From an uncultured Gammaproteobacteria bacterium (GTDB taxonomy: Bacteria; Pseudomonadota; Gammaproteobacteria; GCA-002705445; GCA-002716945), in contig CACPCG010000004.1 in NCBI GenBank assembly GCA_902632305.1, forward strand, positions 1-64,000: a DNA stretch of 64,000 nucleotides, read 5' to 3'. This document shows, in pieces, positions 25,772-35,734 of the stretch. Within the stretch, counting starts at the first letter, position 1, and each line of letters opens with the position of its first letter. The notes under the pieces are model-generated. The model ran no database searches. It saw only the letters and a program-made list of their open reading frames with translations, and was not told the DNA's origin. Made by a program: the position numbers and the translations under genes.

Positions 25772-27211
25772 ATGACGCTTTATCTAACACATCTTATTTT
25801 TCTCACTTTGTCTCTAGTGATACTCTATGTTCTAAGACATGAATCTAATATTAGTAGATATCATAATTTCATCAGCTTCTTTTCGTTTGTTATTTCTTTA
25901 AGCATTTTTCTTAAAAGAGATTTTTTATTAGGTACAAAAGTACAACTCATAGAAGTGTTTGATAAAGTATCAATTACTTTTTATCTAGATGAGATTGGTA
26001 TTATATTTCTTTTGGTTTCAAATTTTTTATGGTTTCTGACATCTTTATACGCCTCTAGGTATCTTGTCTTAAATGATTACAAAAATCAGAATATTTTCTA
26101 CATATTTTTCTTGTTTGCTATGCTTGCGACAAATGGAATCATTTACTCAGAGAATTTATTTACAATTTTTATTTTTTATGAAATCCTCACACTATCAACA
26201 TACCCTCTTGTAACTTTAAAGAAAAATGAAGACACGTTAAAGTCGGGTAAAAAATATTTATTTATACTTCTTGGTACTTCAGTGATTTTTCTTCTTCCTG
26301 CAATTATAGTTACTTATTCTGTTACAGGGTCTATATCGTTTAGTGAGCCTATACCATTTTCTGGAGTAAGCGAAATAATCTTAATTACAACCATGCTACT
26401 ATTTATATTCGGTACAGCTAAAAGTGCTATAATGCCGTTTCATAAATGGCTACCATCGGCTATGGTTGCACCAACTCCTGTGAGTGCTCTGCTACATGCA
26501 GTAGCAGTCGTGAAGTCCGGAGTTTATATACTCACAAAAATTTTCTTACTTATCTATGGAGCTAGTATTTCTTCTATGACGAATATGCAAGTTTTCGTAG
26601 TTGTAATTTGCTTTACAATAGTAGCATCGTCAGTTATTGCGTTTAGACAAGATAGTATAAAGCTCAGACTTGCCTATTCAACAATAGGTCAATTATCTTA
26701 TATCCTACTGGGTGTAATTATACTAGCACCCCTATCAATACTTGCTGCTTTATTACATTTTATTTTTCATGCATTTGGGAAAATAGTTCTATTTTTAAGC
26801 GCAGGTATCTTTGCAACAAATTTCAAAGTTAAAAATGTTTCTGAAATGGGTGGGCTTGCTACGATTGCGCCCCTCACTTGCTTTTCAATGACTGTGGGTG
26901 CTTTAATGATGATAGGATTGCCTCCGACAGTAGGTTTCATTAGTAAATGGTATCTTCTTTTAGGTTTATCAAGTTCAGAAGAATATTTAGCGATAAGCGT
27001 GATAATTATAAGCACCCTACTTAATGCAGGATATTATCTACCAATGATATACAAAGTGTATTTTAATGACGCTACTACTGCTAACTCCAAAGTAAGAGAA
27101 GACATATTTCTAGTAACTCCTGTTTTTCTTGTTACACTTATTGGTATTATGATGTTCTTTTTCTCTACACCGATAGTGTCTTTCGTACAACAGATAGGTT
27201 ACATGCAATGA
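25772..27211 (+). CDS. Antiporter large subunit, MrpD-like copy 2
   Basis: 479 aa, about 14 membrane helices, Proton_antipo_M family. Ion-path residues are intact: E137 in IFIFYEILTLSTYP, K217 in GTAKSAIMPFHKWLP, the LLHAVAVVKSG histidine, and HAFGKIVLF. The PTPVSALLHAVAVVKSGVYI segment is closer to MrpA/NuoL-type subunits than copy 1. One base after copy 1 and overlapping the next small gene by 4 bp. Confidence 0.9.
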   Translation: MTLYLTHLIFLTLSLVILYVLRHESNISRYHNFISFFSFVISLSIFLKRDFLLGTKVQLIEVFDKVSITFYLDEIGIIFLLVSNFLWFLTSLYASRYLVLNDYKNQNIFYIFFLFAMLATNGIIYSENLFTIFIFYEILTLSTYPLVTLKKNEDTLKSGKKYLFILLGTSVIFLLPAIIVTYSVTGSISFSEPIPFSGVSEIILITTMLLFIFGTAKSAIMPFHKWLPSAMVAPTPVSALLHAVAVVKSGVYILTKIFLLIYGASISSMTNMQVFVVVICFTIVASSVIAFRQDSIKLRLAYSTIGQLSYILLGVIILAPLSILAALLHFIFHAFGKIVLFLSAGIFATNFKVKNVSEMGGLATIAPLTCFSMTVGALMMIGLPPTVGFISKWYLLLGLSSSEEYLAISVIIISTLLNAGYYLPMIYKVYFNDATTANSKVREDIFLVTPVFLVTLIGIMMFFFSTPIVSFVQQIGYMQ

Positions 27212-27423
27212 AAACAAGAAAAAACATCATATTCTGGATATTCATTGTAATAAGTTTTACGCCATACTTATATCTTTTCTATGATTTTAAAAAGGTAAAA
27301 TTCTCTGTGGATAATTTAGTAGGTTTTTATCCTATTTATGGATTTCTTGCATGTGTTGGATTAATAATATTTGCTAAATTACTTGGTTTAGTACTCAAGA
27401 AAGACGAGGATTTTTATGATTGA
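27208..27423 (+). CDS. Small two-helix membrane protein in antiporter operon
   Basis: 71 residues with two hydrophobic helices (about 7-26 and 38-62) joined by KKVKFSVDNLVGFYPIYG, ending in the acidic KKDEDFYD. It overlaps the genes on both sides (4 and 8 bp), so it is translated with them and is probably a subunit. I do not recognise a named family; it may be structural, like the accessory small subunits of complex I-related complexes. Confidence 0.7.
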   Translation: MKTRKNIIFWIFIVISFTPYLYLFYDFKKVKFSVDNLVGFYPIYGFLACVGLIIFAKLLGLVLKKDEDFYD

Positions 27424-29077
27424 CTTTATATCATATCCAGTCAGCTATTTAGTACTCGGTGCTATAGTAATATTTCTGAGACCATATTTTGCTAATACAA
27501 TTGGAGTACTATCTATAGTCTCGTCAATGCTTTGCTTATTTGTAGTATCTGACAGTCAAATATTAAATTATAAAATAATGTCGTTTGATAATATATTTTA
27601 TGAAATTAGTGATTTGTCATTTTTATTTTGCGTTGTGTTTTTAATAATTGGATTATTTGGAAAAATCTTTTCGTTTTATAGGGAAAATAGTAATGAAAAG
27701 GGATATGTGCTTCTCTATATTGCTTCTGCACTAGGTGTGGTACTCTCTGGAGACTTTCTAACGCTCTATGTATTTTGGGAGGCAATGGCCATAACATCGA
27801 CATTTGTTATTTGGTCAACCAGAAATCAACTTTCTTTAGATAGCGGTAATAGATATATTATTCTTCATCTAATAGGTGGACTAATTCTCTTAATTGGGCT
27901 TATCGGCCTGTATAGTCAAACTTATGATCTAACGATTCGTGAGATTTCTCTCAATACTTGGTACAGCTGGTTCATATTAATTGGTTTATTACTCAATGCA
28001 GGCGCCCCTCCATTCTCACAATGGATACCAGATGCCTATCCAGAGGGAAGTTATTCATCATCAGTTTTCTTATCTGCGTATACTACTAAAACGTCTGTAT
28101 ACGTTCTTATTGTTACATTCGCTGGTAACAGTATTCTAATTTACGTTGGTATTTATATGATACTTTATGGCATCGTTTATGCTCTATTAGAAAATGATAT
28201 CAGGAGGATTTTGTCCTATAGTATTGTGAATCAAGTAGGATTTATGATTGTGGGTATTGGAATTGGAACAGAGCTTGCAATAAATGGAACATCTGCACAT
28301 GCATTCTCGCATATTATCTACAAAGGTCTTCTGTTGATGTCAGCAGGCAGCGTTCTTTATGTAACTGGCAAAAGAAAATGTAGTGATGTTGGTGGTTTAT
28401 ATAAAACCATGCCAATTACAGCTGCTTGTGGGATAATTGGAGCTTTTGCAATTTCGGCTTTCCCTTTTACATCAGGATTTATCTCAAAATCAATGATTGT
28501 AGAGTCAAGTTATATAGAAGGATTAGAGATTATTTGGTATTTTCTCTTGATTGGCTCAGCCGGTGTTTTCTTGCATGCAGGAATCAAGTTTCCGTGGTTC
28601 GTATTTTTTCACAGAGATAAAAAACTAGAGGCTACTGACCCACCGATTTTAATGACGATACCTATGGTTTCATTATCATTTATATGCATCATACTTGGGA
28701 TATTCCCAAATCTGCTTTATGTGTTACTACCATATAGTGTTGATTATGTCCCATACACAGGAAATCATGTAGTATCACAGCTACATCTGTTATTATTCTC
28801 TGGATTAGCTTTCTTTATGGCATTAAAGTATTTAGAGAGGACTCTTACCATAACATTGGATATAGATTACCTTTATCGTAGAAACTATACTTTGTTAAGA
28901 TTGATACTATCAAGGATAGTTAGTTATTTACCATCTCCTCGAGAAATTTTTAGATATACTAAGATAGATAAAAAATTATACCTTATAGAGAATACATTAC
29001 TGAACCAGTCATCAATATCGATAATGTTGTCTATAATCACTGTTGTGATAGTATTAGTTTTCTTATTAAATATATAA
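27416..29077 (+). CDS. Antiporter large subunit, MrpD-like copy 3 with altered ion path
   Basis: 553 aa, Proton_antipo_M family. The helix-5 glutamate is kept (E122 in VFWEAMAI) and so is SHIIYKGLLLM. At the position of the conserved helix-7 lysine (K221 and K217 in copies 1 and 2) it has N194 in LLNAGAPPFSQWIPDAYPEGS, and the following LLHA histidine is replaced in FLSAYTTKTSVYVL. The APP..WIPDAYPE..FLSAYTTKT form belongs to a recognised subgroup of NuoM-like proteins in marine bacteria. It has a ~70-residue C-terminal tail ending in one more helix. It ends 1 bp before the convergent pmbA stop. Confidence 0.88.
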   Translation: MIDFISYPVSYLVLGAIVIFLRPYFANTIGVLSIVSSMLCLFVVSDSQILNYKIMSFDNIFYEISDLSFLFCVVFLIIGLFGKIFSFYRENSNEKGYVLLYIASALGVVLSGDFLTLYVFWEAMAITSTFVIWSTRNQLSLDSGNRYIILHLIGGLILLIGLIGLYSQTYDLTIREISLNTWYSWFILIGLLLNAGAPPFSQWIPDAYPEGSYSSSVFLSAYTTKTSVYVLIVTFAGNSILIYVGIYMILYGIVYALLENDIRRILSYSIVNQVGFMIVGIGIGTELAINGTSAHAFSHIIYKGLLLMSAGSVLYVTGKRKCSDVGGLYKTMPITAACGIIGAFAISAFPFTSGFISKSMIVESSYIEGLEIIWYFLLIGSAGVFLHAGIKFPWFVFFHRDKKLEATDPPILMTIPMVSLSFICIILGIFPNLLYVLLPYSVDYVPYTGNHVVSQLHLLLFSGLAFFMALKYLERTLTITLDIDYLYRRNYTLLRLILSRIVSYLPSPREIFRYTKIDKKLYLIENTLLNQSSISIMLSIITVVIVLVFLLNI

Positions 29078-29078
29078 T

Positions 29079-30404
29079 CTAAGTGCCACCAATAGTCACA
29101 TTATCAACTAGAATTGAACCAGTCCTTATATTCCCACGAAAATCCACATCAGAACCTATCTCGAGGATATTGTTAAACATTTGAGTTAGATTGGAGGCAA
29201 CAGTAATACCAGTGACTGGATATTTTATTTCACCATCTTTAAAATAGAATCCAAATGCACCTCTTGAATAATCTCCTGTTAAAAGATTTGCGCCGCTACC
29301 CATCATTTCTGTAATTATTATCCCCTCATCCACCATCTTAATTAAATTTGCGTTCTTATTTTTCTTTGACTCAACGGTAATATTAGTTATGACGCCATTA
29401 CCAGTGCATTTTTCATTTAGTTTTCGTGCTGAATATGTGTCAAGAAGAAATGTCATGAGACGACCTTTTTCAATTATATTCTTCTTTTGAGTCAGGACCC
29501 CGTCATCATCGAAAGGTCTTGAGCCCATAGCATTCGGAATATTTGGATTCTCAGTTATACAAACAAACTCAGGAAAAATATCTTTACCAAGACTATCAAT
29601 TAAAAAACTGGATTTTTTATAAATCGAGTGCCCATTTATACCTGATAATAAATTGCCAATTAATGATGTAGCTACCTCTGGTGGGAAAATGACTGGACAA
29701 ACTCTTGATGATATGGGTTTAGCATTTAATCTAGATGAAGCTCTCGATGCAGCTCTTTGACCAACCTCTCTAGCATGTTCGAGTTTATTAAATTCTCTTG
29801 TTGATGAATACCAATAATCTCTTTCCATTGAATCACCCTCATTAGCTAAAACTATGCATGATAGTGAATAATGGGTTGATTTATAATACCCAAATAATCC
29901 CTCAGAGTTGAGTAACATGGTCTCGTTTTCCGATTTTGTAAATGAACTCCCTTCAGAATTTTTGATTCTATCATCTTTTTCGAATGCAGCAGCTTCACAA
30001 GATTTTGTTAATTCTATTATTTCATCCATTTTTATATCTACGGGAAAATATATACCTAGATTCCCTGACTCTTCTTTTATGTATGATTCTGACGGCAAAC
30101 CTTGGCAGGAATCTGCTTGAGTATGTTTTGCAATGTTGGATGCTTTAGATAATGTTTTTTCGATACTATCAAGTGATAAATCATTAGTTGAAGCAGTACC
30201 TTTTCGATTATTATAAAATACCTCGATACTTAATCCTGTATCGTTCTGATTTTCTATATTTTCCAGCTCACCTGATCTACAGTTTACAGTTAAGCCGTTG
30301 GAAATATTCAAATGGAACGAAGCCTGAATATCTTTGCTAGTTTTACTAAGGATTTTTAATATTTGGTTTTTATAAGTACTCGCTTTCCCTGATAAGCTAC
30401 TCAT
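29079..30404 (-). CDS. pmbA: TldE/PmbA, protease complex subunit
   Basis: Non-catalytic partner of TldD in the TldD/TldE metalloprotease, which in E. coli cleaves unfolded peptides, matures microcin B17 and degrades the CcdA antitoxin. 441 aa, standard length. Typical segments: NGLTVNCRSGELENIENQ near the N-terminus, KHTQADSCQGLP, NSEGLFGYY, FPPEVATSLIG, and the C-terminal TGDYSRGAFGFYFKDGEI...GSDVDFRGNIRTGSILVDNVTIGG. It lacks the HExxxH zinc motif, as expected. It overlaps tldD by 4 bp. Confidence 0.94.
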   Translation of the reverse strand: MSSLSGKASTYKNQILKILSKTSKDIQASFHLNISNGLTVNCRSGELENIENQNDTGLSIEVFYNNRKGTASTNDLSLDSIEKTLSKASNIAKHTQADSCQGLPSESYIKEESGNLGIYFPVDIKMDEIIELTKSCEAAAFEKDDRIKNSEGSSFTKSENETMLLNSEGLFGYYKSTHYSLSCIVLANEGDSMERDYWYSSTREFNKLEHAREVGQRAASRASSRLNAKPISSRVCPVIFPPEVATSLIGNLLSGINGHSIYKKSSFLIDSLGKDIFPEFVCITENPNIPNAMGSRPFDDDGVLTQKKNIIEKGRLMTFLLDTYSARKLNEKCTGNGVITNITVESKKNKNANLIKMVDEGIIITEMMGSGANLLTGDYSRGAFGFYFKDGEIKYPVTGITVASNLTQMFNNILEIGSDVDFRGNIRTGSILVDNVTIGGT

Positions 30405-31831
30405 ACTTTAGTTCCACCTACAGTAATCTCATCAATTTTAAGTGTAGGCTGTCCGACGCCCACAGGAACGCTTTGACCATCTTTACCACAGGTGCCAACG
30501 CCATCATCTAATTTCAAATCATTACCAATCATTGAGACTTTTTTTAATATTTCAGGCCCATTTCCAATCAATGTCATTCCTTTGATTGGTGAAGTAATTT
30601 TCCTATTCTCAATTAAATAAGCCTCTGATGCGGTAAAGACAAATTGTCCATTAGTAATGTCTACTTGTCCGCCAGAAAAATTAACCGCGTAGATACCATT
30701 TTTTACGCTTGAAATTATTTCTTCGGGGTCATCAGGCCCTGCCATCATAAATGTGTTAGTCATTCTAGGCATTGGTAGATGAGCGTAACTCTCTCTTCTG
30801 CCATTCCCAGTAGATTTTGTTTTCATAAGTTTTGCATTAAGTTTATCTTGCATATACCCCTTCAAAATACCATTTTCTATTAATACTGTCTCTTCTGTTG
30901 GAGAACCTTCATCATCAACAGACAGTGAGCCTCGACGACTTGATATTGTTCCATCATCAACAATTGTACAATTAGATGATGCAACTTTTTGTCCAATCAG
31001 ATTCGAGTAAGCAGATGTCTTTTTTCTATTAAAGTCACCCTCTAGACCATGGCCTATTGCTTCATGAAGAAGTACGCCTGGCCAGCCAGGTCCAAGAACA
31101 ACTGTGGTCATACCTGCTTTGGCCTCAACGGCATCTAGATTTACTCTTGCTTGCCTGATGGCCTCATCTGCAAATTTATTACTAAATTCATCTGCAAAAA
31201 TTTCATCATAGTGGAATCTCCCACCACCACCAGCTGATCCTCTCTCTCTTCTCTTGCCCTTCTTAAGGATAACCATAACATTGAATCTAACTAATGGTCG
31301 ATCATCTTGAGCTCTCATTCCGTCACTGTTAACTACTAACATCGATGTATGAGATGCAGCAAGATTCACAATTACTTGATCGACTAAATTATCTTTTTTT
31401 CTTATGTATGAATCAATCTTTTTAAGAAATTCGACTTTAACCGTATCAGATACTTTTTCTAGCGGTGAACTTGATGAGTAGAGTTTTTTGAAATTGACTT
31501 TATCTCTGATTGAAAAAGGCTCCTCTTTTCCGAATGAAGCAATTGATCTAGACATTTTGGCAGCACTCAGTAGATTATCTAGTCCGAAAGTATTGCTGTA
31601 GGCAAAACCAGTTTTTTCCCCTGAAATTGACCTTATTCCAACTCCACTATCAATGATAGAGGTTCCATTTTTTACAATACCATCTTCAATGGACCAACTC
31701 TCAGAAGAAGAATACTCAAAATAAACATCTGAGTAATCAATCCCTTTTGGGCATGAACATGATAGTATTTGCGAAATTTTACTTTCAGAAATTTCATTGT
31801 GAGCTAATATTGTTTCTATTATACTTTTCAT
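30401..31831 (-). CDS. tldD: TldD, catalytic metalloprotease subunit
   Basis: Zinc metalloprotease subunit, 476 aa. The HExxxH motif is HEAIGH at 256-261, preceded by GPGWPGVLL and followed by GLEGDFNRKKTS. A late cysteine in GTCGKDGQSVPVGVGQPTL matches the third metal ligand in the family. The order nit-tldD-pmbA is preserved with overlapping ends, so the two protease subunits are produced together. Confidence 0.95.
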   Translation of the reverse strand: MKSIIETILAHNEISESKISQILSCSCPKGIDYSDVYFEYSSSESWSIEDGIVKNGTSIIDSGVGIRSISGEKTGFAYSNTFGLDNLLSAAKMSRSIASFGKEEPFSIRDKVNFKKLYSSSSPLEKVSDTVKVEFLKKIDSYIRKKDNLVDQVIVNLAASHTSMLVVNSDGMRAQDDRPLVRFNVMVILKKGKRRERGSAGGGGRFHYDEIFADEFSNKFADEAIRQARVNLDAVEAKAGMTTVVLGPGWPGVLLHEAIGHGLEGDFNRKKTSAYSNLIGQKVASSNCTIVDDGTISSRRGSLSVDDEGSPTEETVLIENGILKGYMQDKLNAKLMKTKSTGNGRRESYAHLPMPRMTNTFMMAGPDDPEEIISSVKNGIYAVNFSGGQVDITNGQFVFTASEAYLIENRKITSPIKGMTLIGNGPEILKKVSMIGNDLKLDDGVGTCGKDGQSVPVGVGQPTLKIDEITVGGTKV

Positions 31832-32646
31832 TTATTTATTAACCTTATGTGTTTTAATACAGGAAATTTTTCCCTTATTGATTGTAGTTGCTTTCTATTG
31901 ATTTCACATTCAATAAAACCATTCCCAGACTCTAATCTTTTTAGAATCTGTCCCCACGGATTTACAATAATAGTATTTCCATGCGTCTGACGACCGCTAA
32001 TATGATATCCATCCTGGCAAGCTGCAACAAAATAACATAAATTCTCAATTGCTCTTGCTTTGACCAAGGTTTCCCAATGCACTCTTCCTGTTTGTTCTGT
32101 GAAAGCTGCTGGTAAGATAAATGTCTCAACACCCTCTTTATGCTGAAGCCTAAAAAGCTCGGGGAATCGTAAATCATAACAACATGCAATGCCTGTCATA
32201 CCGATGGGGGTCTCAATTACCTTTATGCCAGTCCCATGATTGAATATTTCAGTTTCATTATAAGACTCACCTGAATCAGGAAGCTTTACATCAAAAAGAT
32301 GGATTTTATCATACTTATAGACCGTCTCGCCATTATCGTTAAAAACATAAGTAGTCGCATTTACCTTATTTGCATTTGATGTTTTAGTTGGTATAGTTCC
32401 AGCCACAACCCACAAGTTATATTTATCAGCTAAATCTCTTATGTAGTCTTGAACAGGGCCACTGCCATCCGTTTCAGCACAATTTAAATACTCTTTATCA
32501 GACTCAGGCATCAATGAAAAGTTTTCTGGCAAAACTACAATCTTGGCGCGAGTTTTGGAGATTCTCTCAAAAATCTCCGAAACCACTAAAAGATTTGCTT
32601 GTGTATTAGGTCCAGAATTAAGTTGAACTGTTGCTATATTTGACAT
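31828..32646 (-). CDS. Carbon-nitrogen hydrolase (Nit/deaminated glutathione amidase-like)
   Basis: Nitrilase-superfamily amidase, 272 aa from the chosen start. The Glu-Lys-Cys triad is visible: E41 (VVLPENFSL), K114 (YDKIHLFDV) and C156 in the CCYDLRFPELFR motif. This subgroup includes Nit1/YbeM-type deaminated-glutathione amidases, a repair function; substrate is not proven here. The frame extends to a TTG at 32658, but that codon overlaps a GGAG Shine-Dalgarno placed 6 nt before the ATG at 32646, so I use the ATG. It lies between yhdP and tldD as in many gammaproteobacteria and overlaps tldD by 4 bp. Confidence 0.9.
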   Translation of the reverse strand: MSNIATVQLNSGPNTQANLLVVSEIFERISKTRAKIVVLPENFSLMPESDKEYLNCAETDGSGPVQDYIRDLADKYNLWVVAGTIPTKTSNANKVNATTYVFNDNGETVYKYDKIHLFDVKLPDSGESYNETEIFNHGTGIKVIETPIGMTGIACCYDLRFPELFRLQHKEGVETFILPAAFTEQTGRVHWETLVKARAIENLCYFVAACQDGYHISGRQTHGNTIIVNPWGQILKRLESGNGFIECEINRKQLQSIREKFPVLKHIRLINK

Positions 32647-32674
32647 ATATCTCTCCAAGTATAGTTAGAATATA

Positions 32675-35600
32675 TCAATTCTCTATTTGTTTAAATGGCT
32701 CAATTAATTTTATTTTTGGGTTATTCCATGATCCAGTTATGGAATATTCAACAGCCGCTAGTTCGTTTGTGTCTATGCCTATTTGTTTCAATACCTTGTC
32801 ATAAAAAATTGATGCCACAGCTCCAATTGGTCCACCTAATAATGTCCCAGAGATAAGACTCATTGACGATAGATCAGGTATATATGTCAATCTATGATTA
32901 TGGGTTTCTTTGATAATATCTGATTCTCCATTTATCATCATTTCTCCAAAAGTGCCTTTCAAATTCAGCATACGAACATTTGTTTTAGAATTATCAAACA
33001 CAAATTCACCTGTCATTTCATCAAAAGACAGACCTGATGAAAAAAAGTCACTAAAATCCAGAGATAATCTCTTTTGTAATGAAGCGATACTGAACAAACC
33101 TAATAATTGACCAATTACTTTTGTTTCATTGGTGACTTGAAGGAAATCACCCTCTCTCAAATTTAATATAATTTTACCATCGAAGTTTCGTAGGGTAAAT
33201 TTTTCTGGGGAGTCCGACCATTGTCCAATCATTTGTGCACTCAAAACACCCTTATTAATTAAATCACGATATCCTAGTCTCTCAAGAGACTTCCCAAAAT
33301 TATCACTATTAAAATTTCCATCAAAAAATGTAGCTTGACCATTTTCAGTTTTCACCCACTTGCCTTGACCATTCATAGTAAGGTTCTGATTTGCAAAAGA
33401 TATATTTTTGATTATCATGCCATCATCATGGTATGAAGTTACGATATTAAAATTATCATAAGTACTACTGTCAATTTTCACTCTCTTTATTTTGAGGACC
33501 ATAGGTGGGTAAAATTTTGGATCTGATGAACCATTAAATTGACTAATGTCAAGATATTGCAATCTAGCTTCTAATGGATTGAGTTCATTAATTTTATTTG
33601 GTATCTTAATATTTCCATTCAGAGATGGTGAAGAGACATTCATATTCAAATAATCTGTCTTTTGTGAGAATCTCATAATATAGGTTTCATATTTTATATC
33701 ATAAATTTTTTGAGGATTAAGAAAGTTGTAATTCAAATGAAATTTTTTTTCTTCAGATTTATTTTTTATAAATGGATCAATAAAATCTAAATTAATTCCA
33801 ATTAAATCTGATTTAATATCAATATATAAGTATGGTTTGGATGCTTTAGGTTTATAACTTAATGTGATTTTAGATTTTGATTTACCATCGATAGATTCTA
33901 ATATTTTAGGGCTCAAAACACTCTCTAAACTCTCTATCGATAATAATCCACTGGCAGTTAAATTATATGTATGTGAAGTTTGACTGTATGAGCTGTCAAT
34001 CTGAAAATCAAAAACATCGTTATTTATATAAACTTTTCCTAAATCTGAAAGATAGTAGTTATCAAGAAATAATACTTTAAAGTTATCGAAAGCGATAAAT
34101 AAATTATTGTCAATATCTTTGATTGATGGGTTTAATAACTCAATTAAACCATAGGATTTTTTCTTTTTTCCATCTCTCATAAATATATAATCAATCATGA
34201 AATCTGCTTTGATATCAACTTTTGTATCGACGAATTCATTTGGGATAAAATTTGCTTTTTTTAAATAAGAGACGTCACCATGAAGGCTTAAATTTATTTT
34301 TGACTTTTTCTTAGAGAAATACCCGCTTACTAAAACTTTCTGAGATTCGTCAATCATAATATCATCAGAGAAAAATTTTATGCTTTTTGGTCTCACTTTG
34401 TAACCAATATTTCCTTTTATTGATCCAAATTTATATTTATGATTATCTTTATCACTTACTTTGATATCATCAGAGATAAAATTAACTTGTCCTTTAAATG
34501 GATTCCCCATTATGCTTCCAGTTATTCCAGAGATAACTTGATCTGTTTCATTTAATGAGAACTCAATATTATTAAAAATCATACTAAATCTCAGGTTAGG
34601 CAAAGAATTAATATTATTTATTTCTACCTTGCTCAGCTGACCTTTATAAATTGTTGGCAGTGATTTTACTATTTGTGAATAGTTATGATTTAGAGATGTG
34701 TATAATTTTTTTGCAGTTTTAAAATCGATGTTATCAATCTTAAATGTTGAAAGATTCGTTTTGTCAAATGATACAAGCACATTATTATCCTTGTACAAAA
34801 TTCCGTCAATCTCTACATTATCTATCTTGAATTTAAAAGAATCACTAGAGTTAATAGAATTGTAATCAAATTCTGCATTTAAATTATTTAATTTTATACC
34901 TCCATTATTAGATCTTTTTAGAGCATTCGCCTTATTAAATGAGAGCTTTCCATTACTTTGGCTGATTGTGCTATCTTCAATAGTAGTCCACATTGTGAAA
35001 TCTAAATTTGAAAAATCAGTATTAATATTAAATAGATCAGACTTTTCGTGATTATAATTAATATTTTTTCCTTTAATATAAGCTTCTCCGTTAATAGCTG
35101 ATTTCTCAGATACACTGAATTTAGATGCTAAGTGCATAATTTGATTACTCTTATCATAGTTGAAAGTTGTGAATAACTTAAAATGCTTTTTTTCTTTGAA
35201 AATAACTGCATTTATATTTTCTAAGGAATATTTTTTCCCAGAATCCTTCAAATCAAGTTGAATAGAAGATTTTGACACTCGGAATTTAATTGGATTAAAA
35301 TTATTATTTTGACCTGTATTCATTCCTTCGGTAAGATTAAAATTATTTAAAAAGAAACGCTTATTTTTCACATCAAGGTTCAAATTAGATTCAACAATGT
35401 CTATTTCTCTTATTGCAACATAAGAATCATTGGATGGAAAAATAATCGAAAATTTAATTATAAGTAATTTACTTGAAAGCGATATTTTTTCATCAGACTT
35501 ATCCTCTATAGCAACATTATTAAATATTAACGATGGACTTATGCCTTCCCAGCTTACTGATACAAAATCGAAATCAAAATTGAAATTTGATTTTTTTTCG

Positions 35601-35731
35601 AAACTCTCTTCTAACTCTTTGGCATAGTAATTATTAACTACTGATGTATTTTCTGTTATAACAATTACTGAAAATAAAATTACTAATAAAATACCCAGTA
35701 TTTCAAATAAAAATGACAATAATTTTTTCAT
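32675..35731 (-). CDS. yhdP: YhdP/AsmA-like phospholipid-transport protein
   Basis: Very large envelope protein of the AsmA/TamB-like (DUF3971) group, thought to bridge inner and outer membranes and move phospholipids. An N-terminal membrane anchor (about 4-26, FLFEILGILLVILFSVIVI) is followed by a long beta-rich periplasmic region of repeated strand-turn units. The C-terminal LRDFDGKIILNLREGDF, then LLGLFSIASLQKRLSLDFSD and DEMTGEFVFDN, is the characteristic AsmA_2 end. At 1018 residues it is roughly 250 shorter than E. coli YhdP. 4 bp after rsfS on the same strand, 29 bp before nit. Confidence 0.88.
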   Translation of the reverse strand: MKKLLSFLFEILGILLVILFSVIVITENTSVVNNYYAKELEESFEKKSNFNFDFDFVSVSWEGISPSLIFNNVAIEDKSDEKISLSSKLLIIKFSIIFPSNDSYVAIREIDIVESNLNLDVKNKRFFLNNFNLTEGMNTGQNNNFNPIKFRVSKSSIQLDLKDSGKKYSLENINAVIFKEKKHFKLFTTFNYDKSNQIMHLASKFSVSEKSAINGEAYIKGKNINYNHEKSDLFNINTDFSNLDFTMWTTIEDSTISQSNGKLSFNKANALKRSNNGGIKLNNLNAEFDYNSINSSDSFKFKIDNVEIDGILYKDNNVLVSFDKTNLSTFKIDNIDFKTAKKLYTSLNHNYSQIVKSLPTIYKGQLSKVEINNINSLPNLRFSMIFNNIEFSLNETDQVISGITGSIMGNPFKGQVNFISDDIKVSDKDNHKYKFGSIKGNIGYKVRPKSIKFFSDDIMIDESQKVLVSGYFSKKKSKINLSLHGDVSYLKKANFIPNEFVDTKVDIKADFMIDYIFMRDGKKKKSYGLIELLNPSIKDIDNNLFIAFDNFKVLFLDNYYLSDLGKVYINNDVFDFQIDSSYSQTSHTYNLTASGLLSIESLESVLSPKILESIDGKSKSKITLSYKPKASKPYLYIDIKSDLIGINLDFIDPFIKNKSEEKKFHLNYNFLNPQKIYDIKYETYIMRFSQKTDYLNMNVSSPSLNGNIKIPNKINELNPLEARLQYLDISQFNGSSDPKFYPPMVLKIKRVKIDSSTYDNFNIVTSYHDDGMIIKNISFANQNLTMNGQGKWVKTENGQATFFDGNFNSDNFGKSLERLGYRDLINKGVLSAQMIGQWSDSPEKFTLRNFDGKIILNLREGDFLQVTNETKVIGQLLGLFSIASLQKRLSLDFSDFFSSGLSFDEMTGEFVFDNSKTNVRMLNLKGTFGEMMINGESDIIKETHNHRLTYIPDLSSMSLISGTLLGGPIGAVASIFYDKVLKQIGIDTNELAAVEYSITGSWNNPKIKLIEPFKQIEN

Positions 35732-35734
35732 AGT

